A DNA stretch of 64,000 nt from Hirsutella rhossiliensis (taxonomy: Eukaryota; Ascomycota; Sordariomycetes; Hypocreales; Ophiocordycipitaceae). Under the pieces are notes generated by a model, which was not told the DNA's origin, made no database searches, and saw only the letters and a program-made list of their open reading frames with translations. The stretch is from NCBI RefSeq assembly GCF_020360975.1, contig NW_025408672.1, forward strand, positions 496,001 to 560,000. Direction: 5' to 3'. Below are positions 43,928-55,392 of this stretch, in pieces. A program made the position numbers and the translations under genes. Within the stretch, counting starts at the first letter, position 1; the number at the start of each line of letters is the position of its first letter.

Positions 43928-44674
43928 GGCCTACCGTCTTGTCGCACCACATCCAGCGATGGTGTAGGGGGGTTTTGCTGCGATCGACTCGCTTGCTTGT
44001 GATGGGCTATTTTATGGGCAGATGACAGTTGTGCCTGAGATGTTTATTGACTGTGCTTTGAAGACACCAGTGTCATGCTTGTGTGTCGCCATTCTGCTGA
44101 TGATGAGTTGCACATGGAAGGTCAATCGGTAGATGACCATGGGCCAAATCCAGTGCACTTGGAGGTTGTCTTCCCAATGAGAAGGAAACAGGAACAAAAC
44201 ACAGGCTGTATCCACGTCGCATCAGGGCATCATTATTAGTGAATACTCTTCTGACTTGTTCGGGCAAGTGCACGCACTCTAGGGTAGCTCGCGATCTCGG
44301 TGATCGCCGGTCCTGGAGAGCACAATCGCCACCGGAATCGAAACTCGTTTGGGCCGGCTCAAGCCATATTTGTTGTGCGACGCAAGGAAAACGAAGATGC
44401 TTTGAGTGCGGCGACAGATGCAGGCGGCCGAGAAGTGACACGCATAGGCAAAAGTTGGAAGGTCGAGGACGAAAATTTCCGCCATGCACTGCCCCGCCAT
44501 TACGTAGCGGTCGGCGTTGTTCATTACTAGCTAATATTACATGTGTCTGCTGCCCATTCTTGACCCCGTTCTCGCAAACACTGCGCGACACCGACAGACC
44601 TCATCCTCCCTCCACTCAACGACGCTTCCCCGACCAAGCCATAGCCGGCCGTTTACACTTCCGCCCTGCCCAAG
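43928..44674. other. Intergenic, DnaJ gene promoter
   Basis: About 750 bp with no gene or RNA supported. Confidence 0.4.
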
Positions 44675-44733
44675 ATGGTCGTGGACACGGCCTACTACGA
44701 CACGCTGGGCGTCCAGCCAACGGCCACGGAACT

Positions 44734-44765
<32 letters not shown>

Positions 44766-46374
44766 TTGTCCACCACCCAGGTTTGTCGCGTCCACTCCTT
44801 CGCCTGGCCGCTGCTGACGTGCCATCCCCCAACGCCCAGACAAGAACCCAAACGACTCGACGGCGCATGAAAAGTTCCAGGCCATCGGCGAAGCCTACCA
44901 GGTCCTTTCAGACACCGACTTACGCAAGGCCTACGACAAGTATGGCAAGGACCATGCCAAGCCCCAGGAGGGATTCGCCGATCCCGCTGAGTTTTTCACC
45001 TCCATTTTCGGCGGCGAGGCCTTTATCGACTGGATCGGCGAAATCAGCCTAATGAAGGACCTGACGGCCACCATGGACATAACCATGCAGGAAGAGGCGG
45101 AACAGGAGGCGCAAGACGAGCCCGATCTCTTGGCAGCGGATGAGGCCAAGAAGAAGAGCTCAACCGAGCAAAAGACGGGCCGGGACAGCGCCGACGGCGC
45201 GGCGGTGCCACCACCAGTGCCTCCTCGGCAACCAGCGCCACCTGTCGTTGTTATTGACCAAGAAAAGCCCACCACGCCCGCCGGCGGCTCGGGCACCGCC
45301 GGCTCGGCTGTGCCTCCCCACCGATCAAACGCAGCCTCCCCGACGCCGTCCTCCAACTCGCGAACCAAGACACAGATTCCCCTCCGCCCTGCACTCACCG
45401 ACAAGTCGCACGACGACATCTTAGTCGATAGCTTCGAAGAGGCTCTGAAGCAAAAGGACAAGAAAAAGGGCGGGCTGACCAAGGAGCAGCGCGAGCAGCT
45501 CGCCGCGTTCGAAAAGGAGCGGGCCCGCATACGCAAGGAGCGCGTCGAGAGCCTCGCCCGCAAGCTGCTCGACCGCATTAGCGTCTGGACAGAGACGGAC
45601 AAGGGCGCCGACGTGACCGAGGCATTCCGGGAAAAAATGCGCCTCGAGGTGGAGAACCTCAAGATGGAGTCGTTTGGCATCGACATACTCCACGCCATCG
45701 GCCAGACGTACGTCTCCAAGGCCTCGTCGCTGCTGCGCAGCCAAAAGTTTCTCGGCATCGGCGGCTTCTTCAGCCGTCTGCGCGACAAGGGCACGCTGGT
45801 TAAGGACACGTGGAACACCATCAGCAGCGCCATTGACGCGCAGCAGACAATGGAGGACATGGCCAAGATGGAGGAGAAGGGTGGCGACGACTGGACGGAC
45901 GAGAAGCGTGTCGAGTACGAGCGCCGCGTCACGGGCAAGATCCTGACGGCGGCGTGGCGGGGCAGCAAGTTTGAGATTCAGAGTGTGCTGCGCGAGGTGT
46001 GCGACAGCGTGCTCAATGACAAAAAGGTCTCGCTGTCGAAGCGGTTAGAACGCGCGCAGGCTCTCGTCCTCGTTGGCGACATCTTTATCAAGGTTCGTAC
46101 TCTGGGTCACCAAGCGGTTCAGCCCTTCCCAGCCCTTCCCTTTCCTTTGTTTCAGTGCCTGGGCTAACGTCTACGTTAACAGGCTGAGCGCTCTCCCGAG
46201 GAAGAGGGCGACTATCTCGTCTTCGAACAGCTCGTCGCCGAGGCCGCCATCAAGAAGGACAAGGACGAGGAGAAACGCAAGAAGGACAAGAAGGGGCGGG
46301 ACACGGCCGCCCACCATCAACGCACCTCGGCCGAAGCGGCGGCGGCGGATGCGCCAAACGTGCCCAAGTCATAG
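44675..46374 (+). CDS. DnaJ protein with DnaJ-X domain (Caj1/Djp1 type)
   Basis: Hsp40 co-chaperone of the type tied in yeast to peroxisome import or membrane traffic. Three exons, 44675-44780, 44840-46092 and 46183-46374, give 516 residues. The J-domain starts at residue 6 ([20 protein letters not shown]). The essential HPD motif is split by intron 1 after the first base of the Asp codon and is restored on splicing. There is no Gly/Phe or zinc-finger region. A Ser/Pro/Thr-rich linker (about residues 140-230) and then the DnaJ-X domain follow (about 240-450, with [18 protein letters not shown] and [20 protein letters not shown]). The lysine-rich C-terminus ([15 protein letters not shown]) is charged. 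No membrane segment is seen. Confidence 0.9.
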
Positions 46375-46768
46375 GCATGCTGGGTCCAATGACAACGGTT
46401 CGCGGTCGCTGGATGCGAGGGTGAGGGCCACAAGGCGAGGGTGCATGCAGTGGAACGGGCAAGCGATTACACTTTGTTGTTGGTGGTTGTTTTACGGTGG
46501 CACTGGATTACGTGGACCTCTCCATACACTTGCCTGTTTGTTTGGTGGTTTTGCAGTTACGAGACGGGGCTGCGTCTCAGCGACTGGATTGACTAGAGTT
46601 GATTGCGATACAAGCTAATCTTTCTCGGGGTATCTCTACTCTGGTTGCTGTGTCTATACATGGGAATTCGAGGTGTACAATGGAACAGGAGCATCAAGGA
46701 CTACTTGCGCCCGAGCCCACTCCAATCCTCTCTGCCTGGGCTCCGGTGGCCCATACCGCCGGGCCCGT
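46375..46768. other. Convergent 3' intergenic region
   Basis: Lies between the DnaJ gene (+) and the cytochrome-b5-domain gene (-). Nothing supported. Confidence 0.45.
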
Positions 46769-47779
46769 CTAATCCATCTTGTCCATTTCGCTCTCCGCCG
46801 CCGAGTCGCCTACCGGCTCGTCCACCAGCAAGCCGATCAAGCAAGCCGCCAGCATAGTCTCGTAGTTGACCCAAGGATGCACTTCGCCAAACAGCTTGGT
46901 GCCATCGCGGCCGGCACCGCGCATCAACTCTGGAACACCGCCAGGATGAAACTGTGCGTAGGGGGTGATGTTGTAGACCTTGCCATTGATGGCCATCCAC
47001 GCATCCTTGCCCTTGCGGCCCGTCTGCCTTTTCAGCATCGACGGCGGCACGCGCAGGTAGGGCATTTCGCGACCCACGCCGCGCAGGTCGGCGCTGCCCC
47101 CCGAGATGCGCGCCCAGTCGAGGGGCGAGTGGCCCGGGGCGAGGGTGACCTTGCGGTGCGGCTTCTGCGGCTTGGACGAGTGCGTTGGCGGAGGGGCGAG
47201 GCCGCCGGAGGGGGCTAGGGGCGAGGAGCCACGGTTGGGGATGGGGCCGCGGGCGGCGCGTTGTGGGGAGTTCGCGGCTGGGAATTGCGCGAGGGTCGGG
47301 ACGCGGACGGGTAAGGGGGGAGGCATCACGGAGGCGGCGGTTGCGCTTGGCTTTGAGGGGCGAGGCGCCGATGACTCGTCGGAGAGGGAGAAGGTCGGGA
47401 TAGGGTCGGGGTCCGGCTGAGATGCTGAGGCCTTGGGGGTTGTTTCGGGGCTGTCGGGCACGTCGATGGTCGGTGGTTGGATGATGGGTGGAGGAGGCAT
47501 GGCTGCTCTGTCGTCGCGAAGCCGGTCAGATGAGGACGACTCTTCCGGCCTACCGGAAGACGACGGCAGCGCAGACGGGCCATCATCGGGTAAGCAGCCT
47601 GGGCCTGGTATCCTGAGCGCCGTGTCGGCATCGTCGTCGCGCCGCTTCGTCGGACCCGGAGCGGCAACGGGTGCCCGGAGGCCGAGCCAGCGGGAGAGCA
47701 TGGGGGACAGCCAAGCGGGCAGGCGGACAATGATGTAGACTACCGAGGCGAGGATGAGGGAGACGCCCACGATGCCCAT
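46769..47779 (-). CDS. irc21: Cytochrome b5-domain membrane protein (Irc21-like)
   Basis: Single exon, 336 residues. An N-terminal transmembrane helix (GIVGVSLILASVVYIIV) is followed by 190 residues rich in Pro and Ser, then a C-terminal cytochrome b5-like haem-binding domain (about 240-320). The haem ligands are the His of YAQFHPGG and the His of GEVHPWVN, spaced as in the family. The domain resembles that of yeast Irc21 and the b5 domain of Cyb5R4-type proteins. No reductase domain is present, so it would depend on a separate electron donor. The start at 47779 is the only ATG that includes the anchor. The role is unknown; in yeast, loss affects drug resistance and recombination foci. Confidence 0.8.
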   Translation of the reverse strand: MGIVGVSLILASVVYIIVRLPAWLSPMLSRWLGLRAPVAAPGPTKRRDDDADTALRIPGPGCLPDDGPSALPSSSGRPEESSSSDRLRDDRAAMPPPPIIQPPTIDVPDSPETTPKASASQPDPDPIPTFSLSDESSAPRPSKPSATAASVMPPPLPVRVPTLAQFPAANSPQRAARGPIPNRGSSPLAPSGGLAPPPTHSSKPQKPHRKVTLAPGHSPLDWARISGGSADLRGVGREMPYLRVPPSMLKRQTGRKGKDAWMAINGKVYNITPYAQFHPGGVPELMRGAGRDGTKLFGEVHPWVNYETMLAACLIGLLVDEPVGDSAAESEMDKMD

Positions 47780-49481
47780 TGTCGCGCGGTGCAGGGCCGC
47801 CTTGGGGAGGTGGAGCGCGAGGGGACGAGGTGATGGTCAGAAAGGCCGTTGATTGAAAATCAAGGGTCCTTGCGTCATGGCCAAGTCGGGCATGTGACTG
47901 GCCGCTCGGCACAATGCGGAGTCTCGGAGCCTAGAAAGTATCTATACCTGCAAGCGTGTCTTCCAGGCGCTTGCAGTAGCGCGCGCTGCGGGGTCCATGG
48001 ACGTACCGAGGACCTTGCTTGTCCGGGCTGCGCAACGGTGGAGCGTCCCGGGAGCCGCCTGTGGTTGACCGCCTCGATTATGCTTTGGAGGAAGAGGGAC
48101 AAGTCGAAAAGGTTCAAGGTTTACATCAAGCGTCGGATGAAATGAATATGCCTGGTTACCTGGGTGTTGAAGGAAAAGCCAAGACATGCCATCGTCGGCC
48201 TTTGCCGATCATGAATTTTTTTTTTTTGGCTGCTGTTTTTGGTTGTTGAGTCTTGTTAGTGCAAATGCAAGCATCGGCCAAGCACGCAGATATACTTGGT
48301 ACTTTGTCGCGACGCCCGCTCCCGGGTCGAGGCCGCAATCACGGACCAGCGCCAAGAGATGCCCAGAAGGCACGTACCGTACAATACCGTACAGAGTTAC
48401 TATTCCTTTCTTTTCCCTGGCCAGGATGAGAAGCGATAAAACGCCAACATGCACAAGCACGATGCATGAAAGGGCGCACGGCAAAGGGATCGGCAGCGGG
48501 GGCGAGTGCAATGGAGGAACAAAAGGTGGGAGAGCCATGGTCCGGCCGCCCCCCCCGGCCTGATCCTCCGAGAGCGGAACGCGGGTGACAGGGTCTTGAA
48601 GCGCGGTTTTTTTCGTTTCTTTTTTAAAAGTCGGGGCATTGAGGGAGGGGGAGGGAGGGGGCGGGACAAGTCCGCATGAAAGTAAACAATGACCGGGAGA
48701 TGAAGCCGTCGTCTGTAAACAAATCCCCCAGGGGTGGTATGCGGCTACGCACCAGCGCCCCTCCATACCGGCCTGGAAACAAGGCCAGGATATGAGTCGC
48801 CGTGGGGACGTCCGAGTTGGCAGCACCTCGGAGTGGTGGACCGTCGGTGGATGGATGATGGATGATGAGGGGACGAGGACGGACGGATGGATTCTTCCAG
48901 GGTTGGTTGATTACCGCCGCGATGGATATTGGCAGACTTGATGATGCACGCACACATACAAATACATGTTCATGCCCCATTGGGTTCGTTTATGCAGCCT
49001 GCCGTTCTCCTCCCCCTCGTCTGGCCCGGCTTGCCGCTATCGATTGGATGCCTGCTCTCTTGTCGTCGCTGGGTGGATGGATGCCGCCACATGCTCTTTT
49101 TTTTTCCGACGCTGCCGCCCAGGTCACGAGTAGGTACCCAAGCATCGGTTGATACCCAGCGACTGACACACCGGAGAGACTGCCAAGAGACTGAGTGAGC
49201 ATTGTCGTCGTTCAGGTATGCGAGCCTCTGTGCTACGGAGGGCCCGGTAACCGGCAGTGTTCAGTTCTAGGCTAATCAGTGGGGCCCAGGGCACCTCTCG
49301 GTCCTCTTAGCGGCCTGCGCGTTCTTTTTAGGTGTTGCGGGTGTTTTGGCCCCCCCCGCCACCACCACTGGAAGTCGGACAGTCCAGGGCGAAAGGTACC
49401 TGCAGTCACTGCCTGGTGGGCTTGTTGGGCTTGGGTGGTGGCGCGGGCGTGGCCTGACGTTGGACCAAGAAACCCGCTGAA
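47780..49481. other. Divergent intergenic region, no gene seen
   Basis: About 1.7 kb between the b5-domain gene (-) and the FFYA-motif gene (+). It contains GGAT/GATG simple repeats around 48845-48870, a T10 run at 48218-48227 and a C8-9 run at 49350. Several open frames occur but none has domain-like content. Confidence 0.45.
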
Positions 49482-51839
49482 ATGCCCACGCCCCCCTCCT
49501 TCGGGGCCTCGGCCGACTCACCACCACGGCGACCGCTGCTGCTCCCGTGCCAAACGGCAGCGAGGGAGATGCGTCGCTTCAACACGTCGTCGTCGTCGTC
49601 GTTGTCCAGCAGCTCTCCCAAGACCGCTTCCGCCGCCGCCGCCGCCGCCGCATCGCAGCCGCCTCCTCTGCCTCCTCCGTCCCAGGCCAACAGCCGCCAT
49701 CGACCTGCCATTTCCATCCGCCGCCCCTTTCCCGCGCCCCGTCCAGACACCACAACCACCACCACCACCACCACCACCGCCCGACGGCCGCCCCCGAGAC
49801 CCCCCTTTGCCGCCGCCCACCACCAAACCTTCCAATCCAAGACGGGGCCAAGACCGCCGGCCAAGACACCGTCGTCACCCTCTTCGTCTTCGAATCGTCG
49901 CCCGCCGCTGCGTCTCAAGGATCGCAACCAACAGCAAAATGCTCCCCTTCTGACGTCCTCCACCCTCGCCAGCGCCGCCAAAATGCCCGTCGGCGACAGA
50001 CCCCGACAGCCCCAGCTCAGCGCTGCCGCCGCCCGATCCGCCAAACGCGGCCCTCTGACCCCCAAGATTGCCGCAAAGGGCCCTCCCTCGACCGCTTCCA
50101 TCCCGCCGCCTAGGAGGCCGCAGACCATCCACCACCCGCGCGACGACGCTCCGACCCCCGTCTCCGGCCACGTCACTCGCCCCGGTGCCCGCCAGGGCCG
50201 CGTCGACAGCCTCAGCTCCGCGCCTATCGGTCCCGCGAACCACTACCACCCCGAACGACTGGCGTACGACGCTTGGGACAATGCCGGCGCCATGTCGGGC
50301 GTCGGGGGGACGCCTGGCTCGGCCAGCGGCGTCTCCAGGCAGGCGGGGGACTCGCCCGGCGAGCAGCAGAGCGACGGCCACAAGTTCTTCTACGCAAGCG
50401 ACGCAAGGGCCATTCAGAGGCCCCTTTCCGTCCCTCAGAAGCCCGTGGCCTTCTTCTACGCAAACGGCGCCTCCGCCGAGGCCAAGCGAACCACGAGCCC
50501 GCCCTTGAACCAACCCTTTACCCCTGTCCTCCCCCCGACCCAGGAGCCCGTGGCCACCAAGTTCTTTTACGCCAACGGCACCCCCGACCCCCCCCCCTCA
50601 AAACACGCCCTGGCCACATCGGCGTCGGCGTCGGCCCTTTCGACGAGCTCAAGACTACCTCTTGTCCGTCCTGGAACGAGCAGCTCGGCCGCGGCTTTTA
50701 CTGCCCCGGCCACCCAACGCCCAATGTCACCCATCAAGACGACATGCCCACCGACGAGCCAGCCTCTGAGCGCCAACCCCCTACTACCCACGTCTCCCAA
50801 ACAACCGCTTTCGTTACAATCGTCACCCGCACTCGCACCGGTCCCGCATTCATCTGGCAAGAGGAGGGTGAGCATCGACACGGCCCCGAAGCTCATCAGA
50901 CAGGGGCACTCGAGGACGGGAAGTGCCTCGGCCTCGGCCGTCGATGTACCCATGACATCCCGGTTTGCCGCCTCGCCCAGCCTGTCTCAGCCGGCCTCCC
51001 CCCCACAAAGCCCGGGGCTGTCGCAGCCAGCGATGACCATGGCTTCTCTCATCCAAGCCGCCGAGGAGTGGAAAGAGCGAGACACGGAAAGGGACGGAGA
51101 CGCCCAGCCCGAGCTCTCGCAAAGTCCCACGAAGTCGTCGCACGCGGGGGAGCTCGTCAGCGAGCTCGTTGCCAACGCGCGACGAGAGCGCAAGGTCCAG
51201 GACCTCGAGATTACCAACGCCTCCCTCGAGGCCATCAACAGGACCCTCGAGAGGCAGCTGCGCAAGCAGACCATTGAGTTGCGCAGATACCGCCGTATGT
51301 CCAGGGCAGGGCACATCTCGCTCGCCTCTGCGGCGTCGAGCCGAGTGCCGTCGGCGGCCCTCCCGGACGTTGCAATAGATCTCTCGGGCGTGGACGAGGG
51401 GGAGGAAGCGACGGAAGACGAACAAGACGAGTACCCGGACTCGTTCGACGAATCCGATTTTTCCAGCAACGAGTCGCTGTCGGCCGACGCCTCGTCGTCG
51501 CCAAACGACAAGCTCGCGGCGCGGCGCAAGCGCGACGAGCGGCGCCTCCAGCTCGACCTGACCAAGCACCAGGAGCTGCTCGTCGACAGCCAAAAGATGA
51601 ACCAAAGCCTCAAGCGGTGCCTCGACTGGACCGAGGTGCTCATCAAGGAGGGCCAGAAGGCGCTCGCGTACCAAGTGCGCGTGTCCGACGTGGAGTTTGG
51701 CGGGCGCGTCCTAGCGCCGCTCGACGAGGACGATGAGGCCGATATGGACGACGACGACGGGCCCAGCCTGGGGCCCCCGCGGACCAAGGGATCGCAAGAC
51801 CGAGATAGTGGCGTCGAGCTTCCCGGGGACGGCGGCTAG
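49482..51839 (+). CDS. Ser/Pro-rich coiled-coil protein with three FFYA motifs
   Basis: I do not recognise a named family. Single exon, 785 residues. The N-terminal 250 residues are low-complexity (Ser, Ala, Pro, a run of ten Thr). Between about residues 300 and 365 the motif FFYA(N/S) occurs three times: KFFYASDA, AFFYANGA and KFFYANGT. A Ser/Pro-rich segment with many SP sites follows. Two coiled-coil regions come next, at about 565-610 (VQDLEITNASLEAINRTLER) and 680-730 (RRLQLDLTKHQELLVDSQKM), separated by an acidic stretch. The tail is acidic (DEDDEADMDDDD). The layout suggests a phosphorylated scaffold or cytoskeletal adaptor, with FFYA as a docking motif; this is inference. The first ATG may be too early: Met30 is an alternative start. 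Confidence 0.75.
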   Translation: MPTPPSFGASADSPPRRPLLLPCQTAAREMRRFNTSSSSSLSSSSPKTASAAAAAAASQPPPLPPPSQANSRHRPAISIRRPFPAPRPDTTTTTTTTTTARRPPPRPPFAAAHHQTFQSKTGPRPPAKTPSSPSSSSNRRPPLRLKDRNQQQNAPLLTSSTLASAAKMPVGDRPRQPQLSAAAARSAKRGPLTPKIAAKGPPSTASIPPPRRPQTIHHPRDDAPTPVSGHVTRPGARQGRVDSLSSAPIGPANHYHPERLAYDAWDNAGAMSGVGGTPGSASGVSRQAGDSPGEQQSDGHKFFYASDARAIQRPLSVPQKPVAFFYANGASAEAKRTTSPPLNQPFTPVLPPTQEPVATKFFYANGTPDPPPSKHALATSASASALSTSSRLPLVRPGTSSSAAAFTAPATQRPMSPIKTTCPPTSQPLSANPLLPTSPKQPLSLQSSPALAPVPHSSGKRRVSIDTAPKLIRQGHSRTGSASASAVDVPMTSRFAASPSLSQPASPPQSPGLSQPAMTMASLIQAAEEWKERDTERDGDAQPELSQSPTKSSHAGELVSELVANARRERKVQDLEITNASLEAINRTLERQLRKQTIELRRYRRMSRAGHISLASAASSRVPSAALPDVAIDLSGVDEGEEATEDEQDEYPDSFDESDFSSNESLSADASSSPNDKLAARRKRDERRLQLDLTKHQELLVDSQKMNQSLKRCLDWTEVLIKEGQKALAYQVRVSDVEFGGRVLAPLDEDDEADMDDDDGPSLGPPRTKGSQDRDSGVELPGDGG

Positions 51840-52785
51840 CGTCTCTGATCTTTTGCGTTGTTGGCCCGTGGCAGCCAGGATACTCGCCGCTTGCTGGTGA
51901 CGATTATTTGCCGCCCGTCCAGGCACCGCTTCTCCCGATCCCATCTTCTCTCATCTTGCTTTCTCAGCATTCTCATCCGCTCTCTCGCTTCTCACTCCTC
52001 CTTTGTCGACATATAATACACAAGATCATTCACCAAGCATCAGCGCGGCAGGACCATACCGGAAACGGTCGCATCTCGGAGTCTACGGCGCGATTTCGGG
52101 ACTAGACTTGGGCCAGCATCGAGCGCCTTGCTTCTCCATGCCTTGTTTTTATTTTACCTGTTTCTCGCGCAACAACTGGCGCGGAAGCGCAGAGACGGTT
52201 GCGCCCGGCGTTTTCTCTTCTTGCCTTCGTTTCCATTACTTTTCATTCTCGGGGCGGGACGTTCCCCTCTGCTTATACCTTGATGAGCTTAAGCCTCGTC
52301 CATGTCCTCAAACGGGGGGGGCACTCATCATGACTTTTGGGCGGCGAAGCGCGCAGCGTTTCTTTTCTTCCACATCTTGTTACACTTGCATCATACGCCC
52401 TCTCCCCTCCTTTTCCTTTGTCACTTGCATGTGTGTGTGGCCTTTGCACAGTAGATAGAGATATCCAGATACCCACGTCCGGCGGAGAAGAAGAGAGAGC
52501 CCCGGCGACGGAGGAATTGGCGGCGATGGAGGCAAGGCAGCGGTTATTTTTGCCACGAGGGGCGAGGGGCGAGCGCCGACGCGGATTTTGCACGAGGCCA
52601 TGTACCGTGAGATAAGAAGGCTGTACTTGCGCAAGGCGGAGGGGACACACAATGGGCCCCGTGTGAATAGCAGAGTCGTCTTGCAGAAGACAAATACATC
52701 ATCTACTGAGTGACGGGACGAACCCGTCTCAAGACGAGGGAGGCCAGACAGGGGGGATATGGCAGGGCAACAGAGGTCCCAGACC
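51840..52785. other. Convergent 3' intergenic region
   Basis: About 950 bp between the FFYA-motif gene (+) and nbs1 (-). Pyrimidine-rich on the plus strand at 51940-52000. No gene supported. Confidence 0.4.
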
Positions 52786-55392
52786 CTATCTTCTCCGCCC
52801 AAACCTAAACTTGAGCTCATCGCCGCTATCGTCGCTGTCCGTCATCTCGGTCCTCCGCGGCGCCGTCCGGGGCCTCTTGCCGCGGGGCTCCGGCGCAGGC
52901 TCCGGCGCGGCGCGCTTCCCCCGCCCCTGGCTTGTTTGCCGCGAGGACTGGCTGACCGTGCCGCCCCGCCGCGACTGCGTCGCGCTCACGCCCCGACTGC
53001 CCGTGCCGATGCGCCTAGAGCTCGCAGCTGCGCCGTCGGCGTCGGCGCCGCTTGCTTCCGCGTCGCTGGAATCCGACACGACCAAGGCCGTGCTGCGGGT
53101 GCGCGACGCCGGCGGCGGCGGCGGCGGAGCCTCGACGGGCGTGTCCTGGTCGGGTGGGCGGGACGGGGCCGACTTGATGCGGGCGCTGCCCTCGTCCTCG
53201 AGCCAGTAGTTGTCGCCCACGCCAAACTCCTTGTTCTTGACCTGCGTCAGGGGCACAATGACCCTCGCGGGCTGCCGGCCCGCCGCCTCGCCCCTGCGCC
53301 GGAACTTCTTGAAGTTCTTGACGCCGTTCCATTTTGGGTCCCACCGGCCGTCGGCAATGTCCTGCTCGCGCGTGCGCGCGGCCCCGCCCGGCGTGCGCAC
53401 CTCCATCTCCTCGACGATGTTGAGGCGCCGAATCTCGGCGAGGTCGACGTCGGCGGGCAGCTGGGCGAGGTCTTCCCTCTCGGCCCGGGCACGCGCCTCC
53501 TCCTCCTCGCGGTGAAGCGCGGCCATGGCCAAGACATCAATCTCCTTCGCTTTCCGCTTGGTCTGTGCTTTGGCGGCCACCGAGGGACTGGGCGACGCGG
53601 CCCCCGGGGACGGCGATGCAAAGGCACCGGCGTGCTCAAGCCGCTGCCGTTTGAACCGCGCAACCGCAGGGGCCATGCCTTGCATCAAATCGTCCTCGAG
53701 CAGAGATGCTGCCCTTCTCCGTGAGAGCCCTGCATCCATGGCTTGCTGAGACTGAGACGCGCCGGCTTCTTGCGAGACGAACATGCCGCCTTCATCTCCC
53801 CCTTGCACTGGATGCTCAGGCTCCGGGAGCTCGGCTGGGGGCGGCTCGTCCATGTCGACATCGACATCATCATCGAAGCCCGCAAACCGCCTCTTGACGG
53901 GTCGCCGTTTTGTGCCTCGCTTGATGGCTGGCTGCTGCTCAAGGTCGTCCTGAGGCTCTTCTTGGGGGTGGGGTGCTTCGCCTTCATTGGGACCAGGGTC
54001 TGTTCGCGCGGCCTCGTTCGCAGCTGATCCTGTCATCGGCGGGCCAGACACCGACTGAGACTCGACCTCGAGTGGTCGACGCAGCTTACTCGCGTCATTG
54101 GTGAGGATGGCCTCGAGAAACTCATTCTGTTCAATGGGCCGGTGGTCGAGTCGCAGCGACACAGCGGTGAGGAAGTTGGTGTACCAGCCGACCAAGTCTC
54201 CCTTGCCTGGCAAATAACGCACCAGAACTACCCCCTTCCCTTCGCTGCCGTCTTCGAAGCGGCCGAGTCCCTTTTCCCCCGCCACCTCTTTCACATATCG
54301 CACAAAGTCTTCGACGAGCTCCTCGCCGGGAGTGATTGTGTGGAGCATGGCCTTTCCGTAGCCGTTGGTGATGGGGGCTAGGAGGTTGTTGTACTGGGTC
54401 TTGTCATAGAAGATGAATGTGTAACCGTCGAAAACATCCTTCCGATTGAGGTCAGGGGCGTAGATTTCGTCGGGATGCTGGACGGGCTCGCCACCTCGAG
54501 GTGGCAAGTGCTTCATGGGGTCCGGCCAGCTCAGCGAGAAGTGATCCTCCAAGGGGCTGGGTTCTGCGCCGTCGGCGGCGCCTGGAGGCCCCGCGGCCTG
54601 AGCAATGGCATCGAGAAAAGTTTCGGTTACGACAAACTTTCCGTTGATGAGAGCCTGGAGGCCCTTGGCAGTGTTCCTCTTCTTGGAGACGACATGGGTG
54701 GTATGCCCGATGTGATAGTCGGTTGAAAGTTTGATGTCGAGATTCTCGAAGCGCTCTTGCAGGGACGTGAGCGGCTCCGTTTGGAGCTCTTTGTTGGTGA
54801 AGGAAAAGGTCAAGACGACGGGGAACCATTTTATGCTATAAGTCAATTAGCGGCCGCCTGAGACATGGGAAAAGGAAACAGATAAGCTAGAGAGGGGAAC
54901 CGGCGGAAGAGGTCGTACTAAAACTTGCTCGGGCACTTCCCCATCGTCATCTCCACCTCGGGGCCGTCGACGACATATTTGCTGCCCTTGATCTTCTGGC
55001 CATTAACAACGGTCCCTATCTTGGTCGCCAGGTCCTCGATTGTCAGCCTGGAGCGGCTGGAAAGGCGGCGTGCGTGGTCGGCCACAACATTGTCGACGGT
55101 AATGGTCAGGTGCTTGCGCGAGATGGTGTTGTGGGAGACGGCGAGTTGGCCAGCTAAGCAGACGTGAATCAGCATGCGTGTGTCGAGCGCGTCTTTGGGG
55201 GTCGGACGGAGGGTTCTCACGCTCTGCTGCAGTCCTGCCAAAGAGGTATGTCTTGCCCGGACGCAGCCAAAGCTGTCGTCCTGCGTGATGGTTAGCAGCG
55301 TAGCTTACAGACGATGCACGGGGGAACCAAAGCCGAGGTTATGGAAAGGGGGATTTGCCTTGGAATATCTCTTCATTTTCCAGGAGCCACAT
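52786..55392 (-). CDS. nbs1: Nibrin (NBS1/Xrs2), Mre11-Rad50 complex subunit
   Basis: Regulatory subunit of the MRN double-strand-break complex, which binds Mre11 and recruits Tel1/ATM (family knowledge). Four exons, 55392-55359, 55280-55221, 55153-54919 and 54835-52786, give 792 residues. The splices rebuild the family N-terminus: MWLLENEEIFQG joined to RQLWLRPGKTYLFGR, then PGQLAVSHNTISRKHLTI, the FHA core with its Ser-Arg-x-His phosphopeptide site. Tandem BRCT domains follow (about 110-330, from IKWFPVVLTFSF). Then a long disordered region with basic clusters (KRGTKRRPVKRRFAGF), a probable Mre11-binding stretch and a C-terminal acidic-aromatic tail (DSGDELKFRFG). Intron 1 seems to use a GC donor: the GT alternatives run into a TAA. 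The exon 3 donor (GTACGA) was chosen over one that deletes two conserved residues. Confidence 0.88.

Noticed and set aside
50273..51277. 334-codon open frame overlapping the FFYA-motif gene
   Set aside because: An alternative frame of a GC-rich gene; lacks motifs and lies wholly inside a longer supported frame.
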